Assembly: GCA_951640165.1 (NCBI GenBank)
Contig: OX621257.1
Location: 12,473,201 to 12,537,200, forward strand
Direction: 5' to 3'
DNA from: Pseudoips prasinana
Taxonomy: Eukaryota > Arthropoda > Insecta > Lepidoptera > Nolidae
Length of the DNA: 64,000 nt
Of this stretch, positions 54,565-64,000 are shown in pieces. The notes beneath the pieces were generated by a model that was not told the origin of the DNA, ran no database searches, and saw nothing but the letters and a program-made list of their open reading frames with translations. How positions within the stretch are numbered: the stretch's first letter is position 1; every line of letters starts with the position of its first letter. The translations under genes were made by a program, and so were the position numbers.

Positions 54565-54998
54565 AAGAACATCCTGGGACATTATTTACACACGGCCATT
54601 TGATCCCAAACTAAGCAGAGCTTGTACGATGGAAACCAGATAACTGATGTAAGTACTACATATAATACTTCTCTTTTATAATACACTAGCTGTGCCCGCG
54701 ACTTCGTCCGCGTGTTAAATAGTTTTTTTTTGTTTTTTTGTAAAATAAATGACTTTTTCTAAAATAAAAGTAGCCTAAGTTACTCCTTATTAAATCAGCT
54801 ACCTGCCAATAAAAGTCCCGTCAAAATCGGTCCAGCCATTTCAGAGATTAGCAAGGAACAAACAGACAGACAGACAGACAAAAATTGTAAAAAATGTTAT
54901 TTTGGTGTATGTACCGTATATATATTCATATTTATGTAGTAAACACCGGTTATTTCAATATTAAAAACAGACACTCCAATTTTATTTATTTGTATAGA
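54565..54998 (-). mobile_element. SINE tail followed by GCGACTTCG-type Helitron
   Basis: 54565-54680 is an inverted SINE tail ('GATCCCAAACTAAGCAGAGC'). 54686-54998 is a Helitron with CTAGCTGTGCCCGCGACTTC at the left and TTATTTGTATAGA at the right, a close relative of 26004-26267. Confidence 0.7.
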
Positions 54999-55009
54999 TT
55001 GCTGCTCGT

Positions 55010-55330
55010 CATTGTCATGATTCTACGCGCGAAAATTTAGAAAATGTTTTCTTATCATTACGCGACCGTACGAAAATACCCAGGCTATTTATGCCAATAG
55101 CTGACTTAAATGACGAACTACTAAATGAATGGAATTGCTCAACAAAGGGTCGCCTAATCATAGACCATTGTGTTGCACAATTTCTTACCGGACACGGCAA
55201 TTTTAAAAGTAAATTGTTTAGTTTCAAATTAGTATCTTCACCAATCTGTCTGTGCTCAACTTCCAGTAACGAATATGAACAAACTGCTCACCACATCCTT
55301 TGGGAGTGGGTTCTCTGGCAAAATCAGTGA
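55010..55330 (+). pseudogene. R1-like LINE C-terminal fragment
   Basis: The plus strand encodes 'FLTGHGNFKSKLFSFKLVSS' and then 'ICLCSTSSNEYEQTAHHILW', a C-terminal cysteine-histidine motif of R1/jockey ORF2. It begins right after the Helitron and then shifts frame; the final cysteine appears lost. Confidence 0.6.
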
Positions 55331-55548
55331 TATTATGTTAAACAGCTTGCAACCAATATCTGGAGTAGTTTATTATACGGATCTTGGAGCAACAAGGAAC
55401 AACTTCCGTGCGTTTAAGCGCTTTTGCCATACCTACTATTGGAATCAAATATAACAGCTCACTTGGAACCCTTAAATTGATCCTCGGTGCTTTTGCAGCT
55501 GGCTTCTCTAGTTGCAAATCTCTCATTTCATGAGGCTATAGCCTCTTT

Positions 55549-55611
55549 ACATCTTTCTGTCTCCCGCTTTGCTCTGGTCCCTCCAGAGCAAAGCGGGAGA
55601 CAGAAAGATGT
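55549..55611. repeat. Perfect 29-bp hairpin, 5-base loop
   Basis: Arms 55549-55577 and 55583-55611 are exact reverse complements with loop TCCCT. It lies downstream of the LINE fragment, in what was probably LINE sequence. Confidence 0.95.
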
Positions 55612-55789
55612 GGAAGTGTTCATCAAGTGGAACTATTCATTTTCTAACTCCTCCTTTTTTCTCTTTCTGATTAAATTCGTTGCGTGATCCAAGACAGTTA
55701 AAGCGATTCCCCGGGACATACCTGAGCTTCACTGCTCAGTGTCATTTCATTGTGTACTACTATTGATCGTGGCTTACAGGAGTTGCAGT

Positions 55790-55955
55790 GGTGGGTAAGA
55801 CGGAGGCACTAGTAAAAATAATTACTTTTCTTTTGTAAATAAATAAATAATTACACCCAGACTCAGGACAAACATCTGTCCTGGGTGGGAATCGAATCCA
55901 CGACCTCCAGCGTGAAAAGCAAACTTTTGCCAGCCACGTCAACACGCCACGCTAA
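55790..55955 (-). mobile_element. Inverted tRNA-derived SINE
   Basis: B-box complement GGAATCGAATCC, 'AATTACACCCAGACTCAGGA' and 'CAGCCACGTCAACACGCCAC'. Family of 12817. Confidence 0.65.
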
Positions 55956-55959
55956 CGTG

Positions 55960-57516
55960 ACATACATATATTGTAATTCAACTTTACTTGGCGATTTTTA
56001 ACCAATTATAAAAAGAAGGAGTTTATAATTTGACTGTATGTTTTGTTTTGTACGTGATTTCTCAGTTGTTTCTGAACTGATTTTATTCAAAAGGGTCTGA
56101 TTTGCGGTCCCTCTTTTTACTTAAGACTACTAAAAACCTGCAACATTTCAGAAAAGTTGCAGTATCACTGAAACTTTGAACTATTGCGATTTTTCCGATA
56201 TTTTTATCCGATTATTTTACTTAACACTAGTAAAAACAGTCACAGTATTACTGGAATTATTTTTCATCCGATAAAGTGATGATAGCAATAACACTTTTTG
56301 GCGGGACCTAGAAATCCGAACCGAAATCTCATTAAATACGGTTGAATTATCTAAGTATTCTAAATCATTTTAGGATGACGGATGTGTTGTAAAGACACCG
56401 GAGCCTTAAGTGTAGATAATAAAAACTTCCTTCAATATACTTATCGTGAACTTTCACCTTGTCCTTGCCCTTAAACCACCCCTTAAGAGGGTTGTCGGAA
56501 ATTACTTGCGATCTGATACTAAAAACACAACTTACGTAAGTAATATTTTTTTCATCACCCCATCTCAGAAAAAGTATTTTTGCTCTTCGATATCTGACTG
56601 GAGAAGTCGTTTTTATCCTCTAGAGGTTAAAGTAAATTTGAATTTAGAACATTGTGTGCACTAATACATTGCAAAATATAATTCAACTTTTTTACTTCTA
56701 CCTCTATGATGCCGAATTTATCACACAACTTTTTAATTTCATGGTGTACCTTTTTTTAATTTGTTTGGGCAATATTACTGTCTATTACACTCAAACTACA
56801 GCAACGTTACTTTAAGTTTTCTTAATTATACCAAAGTATTATTTGTTATAATTTAAAGATTATCCTGTAATACTTATATAACATAATATAGTAATTAATA
56901 CCTAAACTGAAATAAAAGTATTTATATTCAGATTTATTTTCGCATTTAGTAATTTCCTCGCTGAGGTGTGATGAAAAGTTACGTGTTGCACTCGAGTGCA
57001 AAGATTTTTCACCTTGGGCTCTTTTGATTTCCTCGCTAATGCTCAAGATTCTTATTTTAGAATCCTTCGCTTGCTCGGTTATCCAAATTGAGCACGCGGT
57101 TAAAAAGCAACTTTGCACTCTTCCATAATAAATAACTATTTTGGGTTCCGTACGCAAAGGTAAAACAGGACCCTATTACTAAGACTCCGCCGTCTGTCTG
57201 TCTGTCCGCTGTCTGTGCGAAGGCTCAATCTGTTTATGCCCAGTGACAGAGCGAATGCTAAACACTGCCTATATGATAAGTAAATATTATTATTTATTTA
57301 TCTGTGTATGCTTCCCAGTTCAGTAACAAAGAAATGAAATGCCCCCCTCCGATCCTCAATCGGATGAACGGCCCGGCCCGCCTTTGAGTATTAAGGTCAT
57401 TGAAGGTCTGAATGTGCTTAACGCACATTTTAAACATATTTTTCTTTTTTTATAAATCTGCACGGCTGTGTCAACGAGGCAGTCAATACGTTATAGTGAC
57501 TGTAGGTATATATGTA
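55960..57516. other. Intergenic stretch with unassigned repeats
   Basis: 56940-57140 reads like a moderately GC-rich interspersed repeat ('TTCCTCGCTGAGGTGTGATG'). 57145-57215 is an inverted CCGGCC-repeat tail ('GGGTTCCGTACGCAAAGG'). 56446-56664 has an open frame that I do not recognise and consider chance. Confidence 0.4.
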
Positions 57517-57795
57517 CAGACGCCAGCACATCCAGCTACCCCAATCTGTCAAATTTCTTTTATAAGATAAGATAAGATAATACTTTACTGACAGAAAATA
57601 ATGACAATTAATATGATCATCTGCGGTCTCCGCACTAAGCACTGACGGCTTGTGTCACAGCGACCAAAAATTATTAACAATTCTGTTTTAGGCAGTACTT
57701 ATTTGATATAGATTTTCAACTTTATCACAAGGACATAAGGTACTTTAAATTGGGGAAATTTGACAAATGGGGGTAGCTTGATGTGCTGGCTTCTG
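57517..57795. mobile_element. TA-flanked MITE with internal insertion
   Basis: Same ends as 43632-43766. Between about 57563 and 57712 it carries an extra 150 bases starting with (GATAA)n. A similar (GATAA)n start occurs at 57969, so the insertion is probably the 3' end of a LINE with that tail. Confidence 0.6.
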
Positions 57796-57799
57796 TACA

Positions 57800-59930
57800 C
57801 TGTTAGTATGTATATACTTTTTAAAATGTAGTCGTCCTCACATGTTTAGCAGTTTCATGATTTATAACTAGTGATGGGAGTAGGTAGAGCTACTTAGGGC
57901 TAAAGATTACAAATGTATATATTAATATGGACATGACACCGGTATTCCAGGAATCCTGAATTGTAGTAGATAAGATAAGATAAAAGGTTTATTGGCAGTA
58001 AATATTTGTACATGGATTTGTCTTTGTCCGCATTAAGTAATTTAAGAGGGCGATTGCCTGGAGATCTGTCATACAGGTCTTGAGCCCAGTATAGACTCCA
58101 GCTCTCACAAAGTTCTAAATCTAAACTATCAAATTGTAACTATGTTTAAGATGCTATGTACCTAAAATGAGAGAAATAAATGTTCTATTATTATTAGCTA
58201 AAACAGTCCACACTAGGCTGAGCCTGTTTCGTGGAGAGGTTTTACAAGAAAGCCCATTGCAAACACAAACTTGCGGTACAATATAAAGGTAAAAGCTTAA
58301 AACTAAACCAGATAAGTAGCTTTAGTGTTAAATGGAAATAAAACAATAAAAAAGAAAAAAAAGAACATATGAAAAGGGAAATATAAACAAATTATAAATT
58401 AATTCATGCATTAAATTATTACATTTAAAAGTGTTAAATACTATTCATAAATGATTTATTTTAATGATTTAAGAAAGTCTTCCTAGTATTGATAAGTAGT
58501 GCATAGTTTGTGACTAAATAAAGATTGCATCAATAAAATTGATTCCGATTTCAACTGACATTATTTACATATGTAAAAATGTACCTAACTTGTCCCCCTT
58601 TTTCACGTAAGTTTAGGCATACTATAATATTATGCGGTCGAATCTCAGTTCGTCATGTATGCACTAATTCGCATGAGAGCCTCTTAAAATCATTACCAAC
58701 GTTAACAATAAGTATACTCGTATAATGTAAACCTAGTGAATTCTGGGATCTAGATACGCACAAACGGACTAATTCAATTTTCTTTTGTTTCTTTCTGACT
58801 GTATTTGTTTATATTTATGTACTGCATTGTGAGCTTGACAAGTATAAGTGTATGTTAATACCCAAGTGCTGAATTAATTCCATTTCATTATAGTTGTCAT
58901 GTGGAAAAGCCCCCGTGTAATATGTTAAACCTACTACTCATAGGATATTTTAAGACTGTTTGAATAGAAATGCGATCGCATTTTTGGTAGGTACTGTTTA
59001 CATAAGTTAGTGCAAATGAACGTACAGTTACAAAAAAAAATACAGAATAATCTATAAAAAGGTATTTAAAACCCTAGAATAGTGTAGTTGGATCATACTT
59101 AAAATTTTCAAAGCTTCTTCCAATCTTAATTTTTCAATTATTACTGAAAATTCAGCCATCTAATAAATTAAACTACTTATATGTTTCGTATTCTAGTTTT
59201 ATCTATGTTTAAATTATCAGCCCTTAACATAACAATAATTTTCTATAAGTAAACTATATTCATGGATCAATGGTTCAGTTAAATTTAAAGGGTCTACATT
59301 TTACACACAGATAAACAAATGTCAACGTTATTCTTGAGCTTAATAAGTTCAAAATCATGTAAATGTAAAGTGTATCGACATTTCCATGTTCTTAAATCAA
59401 ATCAACGTATTCCAAATTCAATTTAATGACAACGACGGTAGGTTGAAATTTCCTTGGCGTGGCAATAAGATTTCTATAAAAACTCAATTTAAATTCACGA
59501 ATGCAGTGAAAATGGAACAAATTAGATGTTTTAAGTAAAAGTCTCTGCGATAGATTTGTGTTTGGATAAGAATAAAGGCCTATTTACACGGTTGTCATTT
59601 AAAATCAAATGTTCTTTCCATTTTCTAAAGAGGGAAGATAACATTCCCGCGAAAGATCAACAAGTCCCTAACGACGGGAATACAAAGTTAGGGTAACTCA
59701 CATATTGATTCTATAATCAGGAATATATAGATTCTGTAATGTTTTCTTCAATGACAAAGTAAGAATGAAAGTTCCTTATATCTCGATGAAGGCATATTAG
59801 AAAGTTTTTATAACCCCCAGTGACGTATTCTCTCACGGCGTTATTAGAACTTTTCCATGTACTTACACGGGGATAAAAAATGTATTGTATTATTTACAAG
59901 GTAGGGAAAAATGCGTATGTGAATAAATAT
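57800..59930. other. AT-rich intergenic stretch, no gene seen
   Basis: 57965-58130 is a LINE-tail-like repeat with (GATAA)n. The remaining 1.8 kb has no open frame of note and no repeat that I recognise; it is the longest repeat-poor stretch in the second half of the window. Confidence 0.4.
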
Positions 59931-60178
59931 ACGGTCACCGTAGCCTAGTTGGTAGTGCTCCTGCCTACGAAGCTGGTGGTCCTGGGTTTGAATCCCGGTA
60001 CGTGCAAATATTTGTGTGATGAGCACGAATATTTGTTTCTGGGTCATGGATGTTTTCTATGTATATAAGTATTTATCTATCTATATAAGTCTGTATATAG
60101 TCGCCTGGTACCCATAGTACAAGCTTTGCTTAGTTTGGGGCTAGGATGATCTGTGTGATATTATTATATTATTATTAA
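59931..60178 (+). mobile_element. tRNA-derived SINE, uninterrupted
   Basis: A box TAGCCTAGTTGGTAG, B box GGTTTGAATCC, tail ending in (TTA)n. It is the intact counterpart of the interrupted SINE at 12058. Helitron copy 2 starts directly after its tail. Confidence 0.75.
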
Positions 60179-63100
60179 CTAGCTGTGCCCGCGACTTCGT
60201 TCGCGTGGATGTCGGAACTTAACAATGTATTTTTTAGTGTAAAGCGCTGTGGGAGGATACCGAAAATATTTTTTTTATTTAATTTAGTGCTTCTTTATTT
60301 TACCTGTGGAACCATCTGGAGCGTACACAAAAACGTTATTGGGTTTGTTTACGCGTGAAAGAGCTACGAATAGTTGACCATGGGAAAAGCATCCAATACT
60401 TAGGTCCACCCCCGCAACGGATAATGTCTGGACCTGAGCTTTACTAATCGTCATGGCATAACAGAGACTGACTGGGAATTGCACTCGTTTGAAAGAGAAA
60501 GGAAAGTTTTTAGGAATTATAGGTATCCTTGGAATAAAAACAATATCACCGGCGCCGCAACCTGTTAATATTTCAGCTTCGATAATGTTGCAGATTTGTG
60601 ACTTTGAGCCGAGTGCCGTTACAAAGTTTGGGAGGACATAAATTTCTGAGGAGAATTATTGGTACACCAATTTTTAAAACTATTTTGTGGGCTGAAAGTC
60701 CGGGTATGCTGAGGGAATCCAAAAATTCTACCGGGTAGTGCGTGGCGTTATCTTCTTCCATAAATGTATTTATTGAGCTATATTCTCTACTATTACCGGA
60801 CGCATGACTCAATATTTTGAAATTAATTGCCGCAGCTTGGTCATTGTGGGGAGTCAAAATAGCTCGCTGATATAGCCAAGAACCGGCTTGATTTCCCATG
60901 TTTGTGGTAACTCCGTACACAGAAGAAATTAGCTCCTGCTGTGATGTAACGTAAGATCAGAGATTACCAATCAAAATAACTTTTCCATCTTCTTGTACGG
61001 GGTATGTGCCATCGCCTATTTTTAACAATAAATTGGAAAACTCCTGTGCATTTTCGCAGCCTCTGACTGATCGGGTTCCCTCCTATACTTATAACTATCA
61101 TTTGAATAGCCAATAAGGACCTGTTGTGACAATTTTCACGTACCCTGTCATTAATTTGTCCATCAGTATTTAGTTGTACATGTCTCATAAAATCTTCAGC
61201 AAACTTGTCATGGTACTTTTGCCATAACTATTTAGCGTCCGATAACGCACAAAAGGTCAATAAGATGGCAAACAAATGTCGCAAGCGATGTGGACTATCG
61301 CTCACGCATGCTTCCGCTAGAGCGTCGTCCCAATGCTGACCTCCAACTAATAAATGGCGTGCTCGCCAAGCTCGGCAAGCGGCCTGGTATGTGGGATGTT
61401 CAATATCATCCACTTTACGGCGCTCAGCAAAAGACGTAGGTCCTCGCTCTACATGGATCAGACTGTGGGATGAATTCACACGTGAGCACGCCACGTGAAC
61501 CTGCCCGCCTTCCTCAAGTCAATTCCAGCTAACTTGAGAGTTTAACTTTGCGATTTCTTGATGGTTATCGCGACACACACTTTTATAACGAACTACAGTA
61601 TTTTAAACTGAAAAGGGAGATCATTTGGCACTAACGGAATACGTGACACGAACACTGTTTCTCCATGGGCGGATCCAGGCATAATAGTAGACTCTATAAC
61701 ATGATGCAAAGTTTTGACTTGAAGCCTCGTGCCGTTGTAAAGTTTAGGTGGTTTCAAATTCCTCAGAACCACTATAGGTATACCCACACGCAACATACAT
61801 CCCCTATTATGCGCCCTTAGGGGCGGAAAATCCTAAAATCCTGAAATACATATTTTTTATTTTTAACGGAAAGGCCAAATACCAATTTTCATGCTTTTCA
61901 CTTAAAAAATTATACACTTTTCATACCAACTTACATCCCCTATTTTACGCCCTTGGGGTGGAATTTCCAAAAATTGTAAAATATTTATTTTTATTTTTAG
62001 CTGAACTACTAAATAGAAGTTTCAATGCCTTTAACTTCAAAAAATGACGGATTTTCATATAATCGTTCAGTCTCTGTTTTACCCCCTTAGGGTTAGTATT
62101 TCCAAAAACCCCTTCCTTAGTGAATGCATACGTCATAAAAAGTACCTACCGGCAAAATTTCAAGTCTCTAACCCCAGCCGTTCAGGCTGTGCGTTGATAT
62201 GTCAGTCAGTCAGTTTCCTCTTTTACATGGGTAGGTATATAGATTTGTGCTGAGAAAATTATGAGAGACTAAAATAAAATAAATAAATAAAAAATAAAAA
62301 AGGTTTTTATTCACGTAGACTTTAAAAAAGCGCTTGTAAATAGTCAGAACATGTTTGTAGTAATATAGTTGTATACATTAGATATTATTTCTAGTAACAT
62401 AGATATTTAGGTACATCTTGTATGAAAACATTTATAAAATTTATTTTATTACAGAAATGATATTTAGCTAGCTCGTATCAAGTTATTGTCAAGAGATTAT
62501 GTTTAATTATCTAGTTTAAGTCTAATATTTTTACTACATATTGTCAATGGTTCTGTCTATATTAAAGGTATTATTATTATGACGGACCTTGTGTTAATAA
62601 CGACGGTCGCGCTTTAATGCTACCACCGGATCCAATGCGCCCCAACTGAGAAGACCCAGCGAAACAAACTCAGTGGGTTCATCTACTACCGGTTTCAACA
62701 CGACCCAGTTGAGACGGTCCGGCGAAACATACTCAAGCGGGCATGAACACGGGATTTGGTCCAATTAGAGTAATTATTTAGTAGGCAAACACAATATATG
62801 CTCGATCGGTTGTCTGAATGCTTATTATTTTAGATTATATTTAGGTATACAAAAGAAAAATAATTTTAATTTACTACATTCAAATACATTCAATCGGACA
62901 GGCTGAATAAAATTCGAATCGTCTGTACATTCGCGTTACAAACGAATCGACAGCACAAACTTTCGATCGATTGACATTATAATTTAAAATTAAATTATAA
63001 CAAATCCAACCTTGTACATAATTCAATTTGCCCAAAGAAAACAGAATATTTTAATAACCAATTTTGGACAACGACATACTTCTAGCCAACCAAGACCTTA

Positions 63101-63933
63101 TTTCGAAACAATTCGGAACATTCAAAGCCCTACGTAACTCATGCAATTAGCAAACACGGGCAAATCTTAACACCGCGGGTCAAAAGCAATGCACAACGAC
63201 ATCTATCGAAATAAAAATCAACTATCAAGCACAACAACACGTATCGAAATAAAAATCAACTATCAATTATTTAAAATTAAATTATAACAAATCCAACCTT
63301 CTACATAATTCAATTTGCCCAAAGTAAACAGATTTTTTAATAACCAATTTTGGACAACGACATACTTCTAGGCAACCAAGATCTTATTTCGAAACAATTC
63401 AGAACATTCAATTTCAAAACCCTCTACGTAACTCATGCAATCAGCAAACACGGGCAAATCTTAACACCGCGAGTCAAAAGAAATGCACAACGTCATCTAT
63501 CGAAACAAAAATCAACTATCAACCTAGTTCATTCAGTAAAGAGATGTCATAATATGCACAATGACATCTATCGGACGGTTTAGTTCAACTATAAACATTA
63601 GTTCATCTTGAAGTACCGAAATGTGTCTTATTTTTCTCCATGATTACTTTAAAATCTAATATCTTTTGATAGACTGAACCGATTGCAATAAAACAAAAAC
63701 TAAATGTTACCTCAAGTTACGTTCAATCGTTGTGTATAAAAGTTATTTACATCGCTTTCGTATATTTTACGTGATACCCGAACATATAAACAGACAAACA
63801 GACAAACAGACAAAAATTCTAAAAATGCTGGAAATGGGTTCTATTGGTTGTTCTTTAATACCCTGGCTATTTTTTTAGGATTTTCTTTTGATGTACAAAA
63901 ATGATTTTTCTACAGATTTATTATATGTATAGA
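60179..63933 (-). mobile_element. Helitron copy 2, 3755 bases, defective helicase
   Basis: Matches copy 1 (28872-32634) at a constant offset of 31307 bases. Differences seen: loss of 4 bases near 62142, gain of 4 near 62605, one (CAGACAAA) unit fewer near 63800, and only a few substitutions (for example around 61542, 62906 and 63074). Termini are A|CTAG at the left and TAGA|T at the right. The flanks differ from those of copy 1. Confidence 0.88.
60284..61796 (-). pseudogene. Rearranged Helitron helicase fragments, copy 2
   Basis: The translated fragments, the in-frame TAG and the missing Walker region are the same as in copy 1; the open pieces are identical. Sharing of all defects shows that they were already present when the copies separated. 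Confidence 0.85.
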
Positions 63934-64000
63934 TAGATATCGGATGTGCGTTCATGTCGTCCACTGACGGACATATAGGGGTCTCCCAATGGTTTCTACA

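Noticed and set aside
28872..63933. The Helitron pair as a simple segmental duplication
   Set aside because: Similarity stops exactly at CTAG and TC ends, and the outside sequences differ. An assembly artefact cannot be fully excluded without reads.

Overview
The window looks like nuclear DNA of a moth or butterfly (Lepidoptera). It is AT-rich, has one intron-containing gene of insect wolframin type, and is otherwise packed with nested transposons of families typical of Lepidoptera: Helitrons ending in CTAG, tRNA-derived SINEs, RTE/R1/jockey/LOA-type LINEs, hAT, PIF/Harbinger and TA-target elements. Nothing bacterial, viral or CRISPR-like was seen. All calls come from reading the sequence; no database search was run.

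Layout. 1-4880: a LOA/R1-type LINE on the minus strand, with ORF1 intact and ORF2 broken by one in-frame stop; its 3' end lies outside the window. 5022-6297: a TA-flanked DNA transposon remnant. 8215-17781 (+): seven exons of a wolframin (WFS1) orthologue covering the last 805 residues; all six introns keep phase and all hold repeats. The first coding exon or exons were not identified with confidence. 17.8-64 kb has no host gene I can support. It holds a truncated LINE endonuclease inside another repeat (18.0-19.6 kb), a Helitron containing a Harbinger element containing a further repeat (26.4-27.8 kb), two almost identical 3.76-kb Helitrons (28872-32634 and 60179-63933), foldback elements (36.0-37.2 kb), LINE fragments (38.6-40.0 kb), an IS630/Tc1-mariner-type copy (41.6-42.8 kb), a hAT copy inside a SINE (45.7-48.8 kb) and an internally deleted LTR retrotransposon inside a LINE ORF (50.2-54.3 kb).

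The only gene likely to serve the host is wolframin, an endoplasmic-reticulum membrane protein. The other coding sequences are transposon proteins in various states of decay. The main points of interest are: the Helitron pair, which shares a scrambled helicase order (C-terminal piece, then middle, then C-terminal piece) yet has different flanks; an LTR element whose single open frame joins Gag and protease to the integrase tail; and a set of perfect short-loop hairpins, four of them in decayed transposon coding sequence, that look like replication template-switch scars.
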